From Terebella lapidaria (lineage: Eukaryota > Annelida > Polychaeta > Terebellida > Terebellidae): DNA of 64,000 nucleotides. A program made the position numbers and the translations under genes. Positions 20,505 to 32,047 of this stretch are shown here, piece after piece (the stretch's first letter is position 1; each line of letters opens with the position of its first letter). Below the pieces are notes generated by a model that saw only the letters and a program-made list of their open reading frames with translations, did no database searches and had not been told where the DNA came from. The stretch is from NCBI GenBank assembly GCA_949152475.1, contig OX424564.1:22194165-22258164 (forward strand). The letters run 5' to 3'.

Positions 20505-23500
20505 TTTTATTCATTTATTATTTTGTACATGTATGCCCATTTACAATGATGACCTGTGTCTCGGAGCCAAGGCACAGATCGCCTCAAAATCATTAAATGG
20601 TCATACAGTGTAACATCTAATACAAAATTTATAATGCAATATTATAAGAAATGAAAATACAAAATTTCATGATACATGTATATAATAGTCTACTAATAGT
20701 ACTCCTCAAAAAATACATATCTATATGGTAGGAACAGTCAGGGTTGATAAGGCTTCCCACTTGCGGTTATGCAATTGGATTTTATTTTGTCGAATAGCGA
20801 TGTCTTTTTCAATTTGTTCCAGATTGACTATATCGTTGATTAGTGACTGAAGATTTAGCGGACCTTTTGATAAAAATACTTTGTACATATAATATTTGGT
20901 ACAAAGTATCACAAAATCTAAGAGTTCAGAGTTGGATATGTTTGATATAATATCTTCATAGGTTAATGTTTCCCTTCCCTCTAATGTATGTCTATTGTAC
21001 CATTGCAAAACTGCTTTCCATAAGTCTTGTACCTTTCTACACTCCCAGAACCTATGTTCGGTTGAATCAATAGACTCATCACAGAAATCACAAATATTCG
21101 AATCCACTAAATTAAATAGATATAACTTATCATTGAAATATATTATGCGATGGAGTACCTTAAACTGAAAACTGCGCAGTACGTTATCAATAGTGATAAG
21201 GTTTATATGCGAAAACCATTGTTCTGTGTCGATGTGTCCGATATCAAGTTTTTTTGACCACTTTTTGGTCAGATCCACACATCTTACAGTTTTTAGAAGC
21301 ATTTCAGAATAAACAGTTTTGGATATCAACTTCTGAGAGGTACATTCCAAAGATTGAAGTTTGTTTTTTGTGTTTGTACCTCGCTCATCCATGGCATTTT
21401 GTGTTTTCATATGGCGACGCCACTGTTCAGGTATTGCGCTGATCAAGCTATTAAATTGCATGACAGTGATATCCACATTGTATATTATATTGAGTATTGT
21501 TCTGTCCATCAGTTGATTGTTTTCATAAAGTTGGCCTACCTCACAAAGCCCATTTGATATGCATTGCTCATTATATAACACTTTTTCTTGAACGTGAATG
21601 TGCGAATTCAACCATATGCTTTCTTTATGTATGTCAGATGTATCCACAATTGGTCTATGATTATATTCACACCAGCTGACTAGAACATCTAGCCAGAATT
21701 TAGAAGTCAATTCACATTTCAGTGCATCACTTTTGGACAGGTTACATTTGAAAACGTACTTTCCACCAACTTGTCGTAGCCCATAACTAACCAGAGATGT
21801 CCACTGTGAGTTTTCATTTTCAATATTGACGTACCTTTTCACCCACGTAATATTTTGTGCTAGACATATAATGTTGAAATGTGGTATACTCAGTCCACCC
21901 ATATCCAATGTATTAAACAAGAAGTCACGTTTTATTTTATCATTCTTCCCATCCCAAAGAAATAAGAAAAACATATTCATAATTTTGGTTGATATATTTT
22001 CTGGGGGAAGTGGCAGCAGTGAAGCAAGATACACTAGCTTGCTCATAGCATATGTTTTGATGATTGTCGCTTTACCTCTAAGAGATAGGTTGCGGCGTTT
22101 CCACCTCTCGAATAGTGATTCAATATCATCAATTTGTGGTCCATAGTTTATTTGAAATATACTTTGTCGGTCAACAATTGGAATTTTGACTCCCAAGTGT
22201 TTCTATAGGACCATCAGCCCAGACCACAGGGTCCAGAGTCTCATAGTTTTCTCTGTCATCTTTTAGTCTTCCAATTTTGAATACTTTGGTTTTTTCCATA
22301 TTAACAATAAGTCCAGATATTTTCGCAAAATGTTTCAGAGTATTAGTAACTGCATTTAAAGATGAGGCCTTACCGTTTGTAAATATGATGGTGTCGTCAG
22401 CAAATTGGCAAATTTTAAACTCTGTATTGCCCAGGGTAATACCACATATATCAGGATCTATTCTTACTGCCTGACCTAGTATCTCAACACATAGAATGAA
22501 TATGTACGGGGCAATAGGATCGCCTTGGCGGGCCCCTTTTTGTATGTCAAAATAAGATGTAAACCATCCATTTACATTTACTACCGAGGAAATGTTTGTA
22601 TTCAAGATAGATATCCATTTTTTAAAGGTTTCTCCAAAATTGTAATATTCAAGAACAGTATTGAGGAAGTCCCAATCAAGATTATCGAATGCCTTGGTAA
22701 AATCTGCGGACATGATCATACCTGGAATATCTTCCTCATCAGTTGCCTCAATTATGTCCAGGATGGTATTGACATTTTCCCCTATATAACGTCCAGCTAT
22801 GAAGCCAGTTTGGCAGGGATTTAACAAATGAGGCAGTGTTTGTTTGATCCGTGCTGAAAGTGCCTTTGACAATAACTTATAATCACAACAAAGGAGTGTA
22901 ATTGGCCTCCAGTTTGAAAGATAATGTTGGTCTTTATTTCCCTTGGGTAATAGACTTACAATGCCCCTTCTTTGGTTAATTGAAAGCTGGCCCTCCGCAT
23001 ATGAAAAAGATATAGAATTCATTAAAGGCTTTTGTACTTTATTCCAGAAAACTTTATAAAATTCATACGGAAGTCCATCCATTCCCGGAGATTTGTTGTT
23101 TTTAGTACTTTTTAATGCATTAAGTAGTTCTGTATCAGTTATGGGTCCCTCACAAATACTTTTCAAATCTTCAGTGAGAGTTATGTTTTTTCGTTCAGGC
23201 ATGAAATTATTTTTTAAGTTGTCATCCACTCTGTCTAAACTAGTTTGAAGGTCTGATTTATAAAGTGCACGATAATAATTTTCAACCTCTAGTAAGAGAT
23301 CCTTCTTGTTGTCTATCATGACATTATCTTTGTTTATCAATTTGTGTATTGACTTCCTTGCTTGCTTGTTCAAAGTTTTTTGCCAGTTGTGGAGTGTGAC
23401 GTCTTATTCTTTTGAACCATTGCAATAGAATGTAGGAATATCTTTTATGCGCAGTTACTAGTGTATTTACATTAGCCACCATTAAACCTCTCCTTAAATC

Positions 23501-26500
23501 TGGTCTATGAAGCCCAGAAAATTCCTATATCCACTTAAATTTATGCATAAAACTCGAATTAACCGTGTGTTCATATTTGTAACTTATGACTATTGTATTC
23601 ACTGAAATAATATAGCATACAGCGCTAACTCTCCTGTCTTCAGAGTTATCATGCAAGAGAAAGATGCCGCCGGGCCGAGTGATCGTGGAGCCCTCAGGGT
23701 TCTGTCTAAAGGAGAATTCATCGCAGGAAGTAACGGTTGTCATGGTTCCCACTCACATTGAGACGTCGCTCTGCCAGAAACAGGCCGCCATCGTGGCAAA
23801 TGTGGCTTTCTTCTACGGAGATGAACTCAGTCGACATCTATTCAGAATGTGAGTTATTTTACCTCTGCTATGTTCGTTCATTTATAGTGTCAACCCTGAT
23901 TGGATCGCGGATCCCCTGAATAAAATTTCAAGCCGACTCAAACAAATTCATGTATTCAAGCATGACTTCTCTGAGTTGAAATTTCTAAATTTCTCCAACT
24001 AATGTAGCTCGTGCGGATACCCTCTAGTTGTGTTGATTCAATGTATATTGGTATATTGGCTCAATGTGAGGTGTTCCAGGCTCATTTGCTTTATGAAAAT
24101 CTGTTGAGAAATTTCTCATTTTCTCTGCAGTCAAAAGCGGAAGCAGAACAAGAGTGTGAATATTGCCGAGGATAACCCGCTGAAAGGTGTCACTTTTGAT
24201 GCGACCTTCGAAGGAGAGGAGGAAATTGTCAACGGTATGGAGCCAGGCTAGAAAATATACCTAGAATATTGGCGCATAATGAGTTGTTCAATCTAACAGC
24301 CTGGTTACATTATGACTCATTTGCAAGCATGGAATGTTCACATTATGATTCTACTGTGTGTAGTCTGGTACATGTTCTCAGATTAAATTTGTGAAAAAAA
24401 AGTATGGCAGTTACATAATGCTGATTCACTGTCAACTGTGATATGTATCAAATAATACTCCAATGATATCAATGGGAATAGAATACCTTGTGAAGACTAA
24501 GTTGTTTTGTGTAGAGTTTGGTGTGAAGCAGTCTCCGGCTGATATGGAACTCTTCTACTCGGCGATGAAGCGTCTCACAATGGCCCTAGTGGGATCCCCT
24601 GCCCCTCTCCCCACGATCCCCAGCCCTGTACCCCCCGCCCCCCGGGCCTGCCTCACCCCCATCGCTGAGGAATCTAAGGGAGACTCGCATTGCTCTGAGA
24701 AATATCCATCAGTGTCCACGCATCACAGGTGAGAGGCTCAAGTTGTACATGTATGGTAAATAATACACATTGATTTTGGACTTTGCTATATGTGGATATA
24801 ACATTATACGCTGAATAAGTTGTGTACTGGTGTTCCTTTGGATTGATTGATAACTGGCATGAGGGTCATAAATAGCACTCCAAATAATTCAATGAATCGT
24901 AACACGATGGCTAAAAGGTATAGTTGAAAATTTTTTGGCAACTTTTCATGCCTTTCATGTTCAATCACCATGTATTGTATCACTTTAGGTCAGACCTCTC
25001 GGTGCATGTGTCGCCTCCCCAGCGCGATACAGACTCCATGTGTGTCAGGGACGATGTGAGGGAGTCCAGTGGGATGGAGTGGTGGACCATTAGACCCCAG
25101 GAGATGGTCCTGCATGCCACAGGTGAAGGTCAGTTCTGCGATACATGGTAGAGAGAAATAGTGCTCATGTCGCGTAAATCATTGTGTCACAATGAAGATT
25201 GAGTCAGATATTGCCCTACATGCAATAGTGTAGTTGGCTGTGTGTTTTACCAAATGATAACCCTGCAGACGGGATCTCTCTGACTCTTTCAGCCCCTGCT
25301 ATCCAGAAGCTGCAAATCACCAACTATAAGGACAAAAAAATGAGGTAAGGTTTTTAAAACACTCTTGAAGTATTGCTCCTATAACAAAGATAAACGTGAG
25401 GGGAAAGAATGTAATGTACATAAAAATTTTGTGTTGGACTTGTGCTGTCAGTTGTTTTAATTAAGGCATTTCGGAAGAAATGCCTTTATGGTTTTAGCAG
25501 AATTTTTTTTTTTTTTTTTTTTTTTTCCGCCGTTTTGGTTTCCGACTGATAACTTTAGTTTGCCTCGATGTATCTTCGCCAAATTTTCAGCATTGGTCAG
25601 ACATATTATGTGGAAGAACCCTATTGTTTTTCAGCCAGATGCGAGGTCCGTGAGGATGAAATCAATGTTTTTTTTGGACTTTGTTTCCGCACGATAACTC
25701 AAAAAATATGTAAGCAATGGCTGCAGAACTGTACACGGAGGTTCATATATCAATAGGGAAGAACCCTATTGATTTTGGGATCAATCCGTCAAACGACCTT
25801 TGACCTAGAGGTCGGAAGAGTTTTCGCCCAGTCATCCTTGAGGTTTCCTGCATATTTTGGAAACGGTGCGTCGTAGAGCGAAACGGGCGTTATTTTCGGA
25901 CTCGTCGCCCTAGACAAACATGTCTAAGGGGTATTAAGGGTGACCTTCAACCTTGACCTTGAATTTTTCTGCCGAGTCGGCATTTTTCGTTTTCGTCAAT
26001 ATCTCGGAAACGGTGCGTCGTAGAGCGAAATGAAAGTTATTTTCGGACTCGTGGTACTAGACAAATATGTCTAAGGGGTATTATGGATGAACTTTGACCT
26101 TGACCTAAAATCATTTTGCTGAGTCTGCATTTTTCGTTTTCATCGATATCTCGGAAACGGTGCGTCGTAGAGCGAAACGGACGTTATTTTCAGACTCGTC
26201 GCCCTAGACAAACATGTCTAAAGAGTATTAAGGATGACCATCGACCTTGACCTTGAATTTTAGGTTACCGGACCTATGGTCCAATAACCTATTGGCATGG
26301 CGTTGCGTCCGTCGTCGTCCGTCGTCGTCGTCCACATTTTTATCTTTTTTGTTTACAGGCGAATTCTTCTGAAATTTCGCACAAAAATACTTAAAAATAA
26401 TTCAAGAAGGAGGTATTTTTTAGTTTTTTGATTTTCGCATTTTTTTCAAAATAGCGGCCGTTTTCGACGAAAAATGGCTGATTTTGGATTTTGGTGGCCA

Positions 26501-29500
26501 TTTTCTCAAAATCTGTTCAGTAACTTTTTTTCTTTTTGATACATAACACTCCTGATATGTACTCCTATGATGTCTATAAATTTCGTTGCGCTTGAATCGC
26601 TCGAAGTGGACCATATTGGCCCAAACTCGGCCCAAATGGGACTTTCCCATGTTAAAATCTCCTATGCTTTATAATGGGACACATTATGCCTAATATCTCA
26701 CTTAATATTGAGATTAGAGACTTGGAATCAATTGTGGACATATAGGAAATGATATATGCTGAATATTCTCGTGACCTTGGATTTGACCTCTGACCTCAAT
26801 TTCAAGGTCAGAGCACAAAATGGCTGATATCTCGCTTATTATCGACTCTACAGCTTAGGAATCAATTGTGGACATATAGGAAATGATATATGCTGAATAT
26901 TCTGATGACCTTGAATTTGACCTTTGATGGCATTTTCAAGGTCATAGGACAAAATGGCTAATATCTCGCTTGTTATCGACTTTACAGCTTACGAATCAGT
27001 TATGAACATATAGGAAATGATATATGCAGATTATTGTCATGACCTTGAATTTGACCTTTGACCTCATTTTCAAGGTCACAGGACAAAATGGCTAATATCT
27101 CACTTATTATCGACTCTACAGCTTAGGAATCAATTGTGGACATATAGGAAATGATATATGCTGAATATTCTGATGACCTTGAATTTGACCTTTGATGGCA
27201 TTTTCAAGGTCATAGGACAAAATGGCTAATATCTCGCTTGTTATCGACTTCACAGCTTAGGAATCAGTTATAAACATATAGGAAATGATATATGCAGATT
27301 ATTGTCATGACCTTGAATTTGACCTTTGATCTCATTTTCAAGGTCACAGGACAAAATGGCTAATATCTCACTTATTATCGATTTTACAGCTGGGGAATCA
27401 ATTGTGGCCATGTAGGAAATGATATATGCTGAATATTCTCGGAACTTTAATTTGACCTCTGACCTCATTCTCAAGGTCCAAGGACAAACTGGCTCATATC
27501 TTGCTCCTCTATTGACTGTATGGCTTGGGAATCAAATGTGGACATGTGATAAAGATATATGATATAAAATGATATACACTGAATATTTTGATGACCTTGA
27601 ATTTGACCTTTGCCCCTTCATTTTCAAGGCCACAGCACAAAATTGCTAATATCTCGCTGATTATTGAATTTACAGCTTAGCAATCAACTGTGGACATGAT
27701 ATATGCTTAATATTATATATGCTGAATATTCTCTTGACCTTGAATTTAACCAGTGACCTGGCTAACATCTAAAATATTAAACATTGTCCGGTAACCTATC
27801 TTTGGCCCTCGGCCTAATTTTTCTGCTGTCGGCATTTTTTCGTTTTCGTCGATATCTCGGAAACGGTGCGTCGTAGAGCGAAACGGACGTTATTTTCGGA
27901 CTCGTGGCACTAGACAAAAATGTCCAAGAGGTATTATGGATGAACTTCGACCTTGACCTAAAATTTTTTTGTCGAGTCGGCATTTTTCGTTTTCATCGAT
28001 TTCTCGGAAATGGTGCATCGTGGAGCGAAACGGACGTTATTTTCAGACTAGTCGCCCTAGACAAACATGTCTAACGGATATTAAGGATGACCTTCGATCT
28101 TGACCTTGAATTTTTCTGCCGAGTCGGCATTTTTCGTTTCGTCGATATCTCGGAAACGGTGCGTCGTAGAGCGAAACGGACGTTATTTTCAGACTCGTCG
28201 CCCTAGACAAACATGTCTAAGGGGTATTAAAGATGACTTTCGACCTTGACCTTGAATTTTTTTGCCCAGTCGGCATTTTTCGTTTTCGTCGATATCTCGG
28301 AAACGGTGCGTCGTAGAGCTAAACGGACGTTATTTTCGAACTCGTGGCACTAGACAAACATGTCTAAGGGGTATTATGGATGAACTTTGACCTTGACCTA
28401 AAAATTTTTCGCCGAGTCGGCATTCTTCGTTTTCGTCGATATCTCGGAAATGGTGCGTCGTAGAGCGAAATGAAAGTTATTTTCTGACTCGTCACCCTAG
28501 ACAAACATGTCTAAAGGGTATTAAGGATGACCTTCGACCTTGACCTTGAATTTTTCTGCCGAGTCGGCATTTTTCGTTGTCGTCGATATCTCGGAAACGG
28601 TGCATCGTAGAGCGAAACGGACGTTATTTTCAGACACGTGGCATTAGACAAAATGTCAAAGGGGTATCATGGATGAACTTTGACCTTCACCTAAAATTTT
28701 TGCGCCGATTTGGCATTTTTCGTTTTCGTCGATATCTCGGAAACGGTGCATCGTAGAGCGAAACGAACGTTATTTTCGGACTCGTTGCTCTAGACAAACA
28801 TGTCTAAAGGGTATTGAGGATGACCTTTGACCTTGACCTTGAATTTTTCTGCCGAGTCGGCATTTTTCGTTTTCGTCGATATCTCGGAAATGGTGCGTCG
28901 TACAGCGAAACGGATGTTATTTTCGGACTCGTGGCACTAGACAAACATGTCTAAGGGGTATTATGTATGAACTTTGACCTTGACCTAAAATTTTTTCGCC
29001 GAGTCGGCATTTTTCGTTTTCGTCGATATCTCGGAAATGGTGCGTCGTACAGCGAAACGGATGTTATTTTCGGACTCGTGGCACTAGACAAACATGTCTA
29101 AGGGGTATTATGGATGAACTTTGACCTTGACCTGAAATTTTTTCGCCGTGTCGGCACTTTTCGTTTTCGTCGATATCTCCGAAACGGTGCGTCGTAGAGC
29201 GAAATGGACATTATTTTTGGACTCGTGGCACTAGACAAACATGTCTAAGGGGTATTATGGATGAACTTTGACCTTGACCTGAAATTTTTTCGCCAAGTCG
29301 GCATTTTTCGTTTTCGTCAATATCTTGGAAACAGTGTGTCGTAGAGCATTGTAGGGCCCATGGTAAACATGTATAAATATTACAAATTAGTTTTAACACC
29401 GAAATGCCTCCAAGGCATCTTTAGGCCTTGACGTCTAGTTTATTCATCAATTTCTGTAGTTTCAAGCTGAGTTGGCCCCAACACCACGTCACTGTAACAC

Positions 29501-32047
29501 CAGAGGCAGGCAATGTCCCCGCGAGGTATGTATCACATGTAAATTACCACATGCTAAAAGTATTCTATGAATAAATATAAGTGTAAATTTTCTGATCGCA
29601 ATAATAAGAAACTTTCCAGAGGAAATGAGTGATTCGACATTTCCTCTAGCATACTATTATGTTATTTTCATAATTAATGGTATCATTTTGTTTTCCAACC
29701 CGACACTCAGGAACTTTGCCATAGTCTGTATCAGTGCCAGTCCACACCTCCTCCCCCTGGGCGTTCCGTTACCATGGCAAGGAATCATCACAGTCATATG
29801 TGATGGTGAAAGCAAGGTACAGGTTAAAATAGTGAACATAGAACTCTTGGTGTCGATGGTGGGGGGAGTGGGGAGCATTTTCGTCAATCTACATGCTTGG
29901 TAAATCTATCAACTAAATTCTGATCACAGATTATTGTGCAAAATGTGGAGAAATTATACTTTCAGGAACTACCAGTAGAAATCAAGAGCTACCTACAATC
30001 AGATCAACCGGAGCCCACTCCATCAGTGTCCACCGCTCTGACAACCAGCTTGCCTTCAGCAGCTCACGAATTGGAACCAAAGTCAGAGAAAGTAGCGATG
30101 TCCAACAGTTTGCCATCCCAACTACATGCGGCTCCAGCGCTGGTTATAACCACCTTGAAAAAACCATCGCAGACCGACCGCACTGTGAAGAGGACCCAAG
30201 AGAAAGTCGAATTCCCAGCAACACTTGCCAAGTCTAAAAGCGGTGGGTTTTCGGGGAAGTTTGTGAATTTCGATTATCATCTTATGATGGTAATCTGGAT
30301 AAGTACTTCAATGATCACAATTCTATGTTGCAGAAGAGAAATTTGAGATCAGGAACATTGAACCGTCCCCTGTTCGCTGGACTCTGACATCCTTTGCTCC
30401 ACCATATGTCAAGGTAAAAAAGACAGCATAGTAATCACAAGATGACATAGTAATATTCGTAAAATGTGTGTGAACCGACTGATTTCTTTCTCTTTGGATA
30501 ATCGTACAGACCCCAGATGGCGGTGGCGAGGTGGCCAGAGTTTCGTACTCCGTATTCTGGCTCCCAGTGACCTCAGGACTCTTGGATCCACAGCAGGCTG
30601 TACAGGTGATGTGCATATTATTTAATCCCTCGAACAATATGTACATACATGTATTCACTTTCATTGACAAATACACTGAAATTAATAATTGTCAATGATC
30701 GTAAAATAGAATGTGGAAAAATGTGCTCAGATGTACTTGATCTCATATCAGCTTGTCAAACTGAGTGAAATGTCATTTGCGATTAGTTGATCAAAATTAA
30801 TAATATTGAATTGGTCGCTTCTACAGGTATCGGCCCACTTCCAGCCACAAGATGTTGGACAGTTTCTGCAGTGCATTGAAATAAAATCTGTGATTGTCGA
30901 CAGCAGTCAGCTTGAGAAGAGCGAATCATTCGTCTGCAAGCTAGATCTCGTTGGAATGGTAAATATAATAGAAGTATTACCTTTGTGAAAGTGAAAGCTT
31001 CGTGAATATCTAGAGATTTATGTTTAAAAAAAAAAAACAAGCTACCAAGCTTTTAGTTTGAGGTAGCTATGATAAAATGTGTGATGTTTCCAGTCAAGAG
31101 AGCTGCATATGTGAAAAAAATCATTGTCTGCTTTTATGTCCTCAAGGGTATTCCAAATCCAGTGGAGAAAGTGACCACAGGGGAAAAGAAGTAAGCGTGA
31201 ATAGGACACGAAGATATGAATGAAACACAATCACTAACTGAGATATTGTAGAAAGTATTGCACAAATATACTTAGGGTGACATCCGAATGCTATAAAAAT
31301 AACATTTCATTGAAGTTCTTCCTCGTCACTTTGTTCTATTTCTATGATATTTCATGTAAAAAATCTGTACATCAATGCTTGTAAACTACACAGATCGAGC
31401 CCCGCAGAGGTTTTCTCGCAAGATCAGCTGTTGAACCTCCGTCCGAACTTACTGAGCTTCCACTGCAGCTGTCCAGGGGTCCCCACTCAGAAGAAAGTGC
31501 AGATTCGCAACCGGTCGCACGCGGAGGAAACGGTACAGTGGCTCCCTCCCGTGGCTGTTCTTGAATGGATAAAAATAATATCTTCTAGCACCTAGTGTAG
31601 TTTGAAGGCAATTCTGCAAGCAGAAGTGAAGCCTCGTTTCATAGACATCCTTTATACCTACATAGTCTGCGTTGATTATCTGTGAATCTATGGCGATTTT
31701 GATCTTCGTTCCCATTCAGATTATTATGGCACAACTCAAAGAACCATTCTACAGGAAGACTCAGATGTCCCAGTTAGTTCTCAAGTACGTTAAACATATC
31801 TACCTCTGGTCATTTTGCAACATGCAAAAAGCTATAACTCATCAACAAACCAGCGATACCTTTGGTCAGTTCCTCGTATATATTCTGTTTTCTCGTCTAT
31901 TGCAGCCCCCACCGTTACGTGAAAGTACCCATAGAATTCTGTCCAAAGGAACCCGGCCACTACCAAGATACGTTTCACGTTCGTCGCGAGACAGGCGAGG
32001 TGGTGGCAATACAACTGGAGGGGACATGTGGCCAAAATCTGTCATAA
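7602..32047 (+). CDS. CEP192: CEP192/SPD-2 centrosomal scaffold protein (39 exons, N-terminus upstream)
   Basis: Scaffold of pericentriolar material; known family role: recruits PLK4, Aurora A and PLK1 to centrioles and drives centrosome maturation. Exons: 7602-7654, 7764-8375, 8497-8610, 8710-8751, 8873-8917, 9092-9145, 9544-9597, 9711-9794, 9915-10076, 10188-10252, 10454-10651, 12842-12989, 13335-15818, 16633-16715, 16885-17046, 17331-17480, 17704-17832, 18050-18257, 18486-18628, 18806-19020, 19234-19410, 19507-19591, 19692-19856, 20124-20304, 23644-23848, 24131-24234, 24515-24728, 24989-25122, 25269-25344, 29460-29525, 29711-29816, 29930-30242, 30334-30413, 30510-30605, 30827-30958, 31147-31190, 31394-31532, 31720-31784, 31906-32047. 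Every junction keeps phase and no internal stop appears (about 2,575 codons). Donors are GT except one GC (8,918). Identification rests on family-typical segments such as HYLAWGGTSVGK, IPLTGYGSTLDLSLDGVKK, RWTLTSFAPPYVK and the ASH/PapD-like C-terminus. Stop TAA at 32,045-32,047. Exon edges are predicted by eye; alternative splicing is not excluded. Confidence 0.92.
10652..12841 (+). other. CEP192 intron
   Basis: 2.2 kb without a recognisable gene or element. It contains TA/CA simple sequence near 11,720-11,755, a TG-rich tract near 12,083-12,100 and an 18-G homopolymer at 12,120-12,137. Confidence 0.7.
13335..15818 (+). CDS. CEP192: CEP192 giant Ser/Arg-rich exon (828 codons)
   Basis: A 2,484-nt exon, open throughout, with acceptor TTACCAG at 13,328-13,334 and donor ATATG|GTAAGT at 15,818. 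It encodes low-complexity, probably disordered sequence: a PSPSPSPSP run, duplicated SDI(S/N)L motifs on both sides of it, and a long stretch dense in RxS/RRxS sites (RRSNTFSGRRSF, ERKQSSDRGKRQSG) such as basophilic kinases favour. Vertebrate CEP192 carries its Aurora A and PLK1 docking sites in the N-terminal half, so this exon is the likely place for equivalent sites. I could not pinpoint them by eye. Confidence 0.88.
15819..16632 (+). other. CEP192 intron containing a short TIR element
   Basis: Almost all of this intron is the 680-bp element at 15,921-16,600. The rest is short flanking sequence. Confidence 0.7.
15921..16600. mobile_element. Short non-autonomous TIR DNA transposon
   Basis: The ends are inverted: CAGGGCTCC (15,921-15,929) and GGGAGCCCTG (16,591-16,600). 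CAGAT flanks both sides (15,916-15,920 and 16,601-16,605) as a likely 5-bp target duplication. The CAGGG start recalls hAT elements, but hAT duplications are 8 bp, so superfamily is left open. No transposase frame is present. Confidence 0.65.
16633..20304 (+). CDS. CEP192: CEP192 central ASH/PapD-like domain exons
   Basis: Eleven exons encoding a series of immunoglobulin-like ASH (ASPM-SPD-2-Hydin)/PapD-like beta-sandwich modules, the conserved core of the SPD-2 family. Recognisable pieces are IRIPGVCCMGLSTQ at the start, NFMDFGVLPWGCQKGKPITLVNKGRATVPVR written here only as its FGVLPWG core with the following ITLVNKG strand, the VIPLRNAGNIPLEVSLEV strand pair, and the LPQNTVSSKIIVENRGNRP strand at the end. 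These domains are thought to mediate centrosome targeting. Exon phases are consistent throughout and introns are short (about 90-420 nt). Confidence 0.88.
20325..20387. repeat. Inverted repeat just inside an intron
   Basis: Arms AGCCGACTAAGTT (20,325-20,337) and AACTTAGTCGGCT (20,375-20,387) are perfectly complementary over 13 nt with a 37-nt loop. It starts 21 nt after the exon donor at 20,304. Confidence 0.7.
20721..22196 (-). pseudogene. LINE ORF2 C-terminal part (frame-shifted from the RT part)
   Basis: 491 codons continuing the LINE polyprotein downstream of the catalytic domain. It begins with the thumb-like sequence typical of L1-clade enzymes (WKRRNLSLRGKATIIKTY) and has a late Cys/His motif (CDFCDESIDSTEHRFWEC) seen in L1/Tx1 C-termini. 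It overlaps the upstream piece by 26 nt in another frame, so the original ORF is broken near 22,170-22,200. It ends about 220 nt before the poly(A) tail. Confidence 0.8.
22171..23373 (-). pseudogene. LINE ORF2 reverse transcriptase part
   Basis: 400 codons of a non-LTR reverse transcriptase. Motifs in order: KSPGMDGLPYEFYK, LLPKGNKDQHYLSNWRPITL, TGFIAGRYIGEN, SADFTKAFDNLDW (catalytic Asp), QKGARQGDPIAPYIF and ICQFADDTIIF (catalytic Asp pair). These place it in or near the L1 clade. The frame is lost at about 22,180. The upstream endonuclease is absent, so this copy cannot move by itself. Confidence 0.87.
23644..32047 (+). CDS. CEP192: CEP192 C-terminal exons
   Basis: Fifteen exons encoding the final ASH/PapD-like repeats. 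The first (23,644-23,848) gives MPPGRVIVEPSGFCLKE and a beta-rich segment. The exon at 24,515-24,728 contains MELFYSAMKRLTMALVG, a segment also found in vertebrate CEP192. The last three exons encode a final domain ending in RRETGEVVAIQLEGTCGQNL and a TAA stop. A 4.1-kb intron (25,345-29,459) is filled by nested satellite elements, yet exons on either side join in phase (AG plus T). Confidence 0.88.
26262..27817 (+). mobile_element. Element C: hairpin-ended satellite element nested in element A
   Basis: The 5' end folds as a two-level hairpin: outer arms AGGTTA (26,262-26,267) and TAACCT (26,285-26,290), inner arms GGACC (26,270-26,274) and GGTCC (26,278-26,282). A CGTCCGTCGTC microsatellite follows. 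The 3' end carries GTCCGGTAACCT (27,786-27,797), the exact inverse of the first 12 bases, then a GGCC-CTC-GGCC hairpin and TAATTTT. It interrupts a 147-bp satellite unit at GAATTTT, and satellite sequence resumes directly after it. No coding capacity. Confidence 0.82.
26685..27780 (+). repeat. 134-bp tandem satellite inside element C
   Basis: Units starting GGCTRATATCTC recur at 26,822, 26,956, 27,090, 27,224 and 27,358, exactly 134 bp apart, with degenerate units before and after. Types alternate: one has CAATTGTGGAC, TGCTGAATATTC and GATGGCAT; the other CAGTTATRAAC, TGCAGATTATTG and the TCAT variant. The higher-order unit is therefore 268 bp. Confidence 0.9.

Larger units (their letters stand above)
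20470..23430 (-). mobile_element. 5'-truncated L1/Tx1-like LINE, antisense to CEP192
   Basis: A 30-T run at 20,470-20,499 is the poly(A) tail read from the opposite strand, with AATAAA-type signals just upstream of it on the minus strand. Minus-strand frames then encode a non-LTR reverse transcriptase and its C-terminal Cys/His motif. No apurinic-type endonuclease is present, so the 5' end is lost, as is common for LINEs. The right boundary near 23,430 is approximate and I found no convincing target duplication. The insertion lies in the CEP192 intron between exons ending 20,304 and starting 23,644. Confidence 0.85.
25800..29345 (+). repeat. 147-bp tandem satellite (interrupted by element C)
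   Basis: Units recur every 147 bp when timed on the GGTGCGTCGTAGAGCG block: 25,865, 26,012, 26,159, then after element C 27,865, 28,012, 28,158 (one unit of 146), 28,305 and onward to about 29,187. Two unit types mostly alternate: one with CGTCGCCCTAGAC and TTAAGGATGACC, one with CGTGGCACTAGAC and TTATGGATGAAC. That gives a 294-bp higher-order unit. Each unit contains GACCTTGACCT. Confidence 0.9.
25463..29440 (+). mobile_element. Element A: hairpin-ended, satellite-cored non-autonomous element
   Basis: The 5' end is a 10-bp hairpin, arms AAGGCATTTC (25,463-25,472) and GAAATGCCTT (25,477-25,486), followed by a T-tract (near 25,503-25,526) and CCGCCGTTTTGGTTTCCG. The 3' end carries CCGAAATGCCT (29,399-29,409), the inverse of 25,464-25,474, then a second hairpin (ATGCCT 29,404-29,409 with AGGCAT 29,413-29,418) and the terminus GTCTAGTT (29,433-29,440). 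Element B shares both ends but not the interior. The core is a 147-bp tandem satellite interrupted by element C. The layout resembles Helitron/Helentron-derived non-autonomous elements, but that is inference; no protein is encoded. It fills a CEP192 intron and ends 19 bp before the next exon. Confidence 0.75.

Noticed and set aside
26262-29340. CRISPR-like regular repeats
   Set aside because: The repeats are contiguous tandem satellites without unique spacers, and the genome is eukaryotic.
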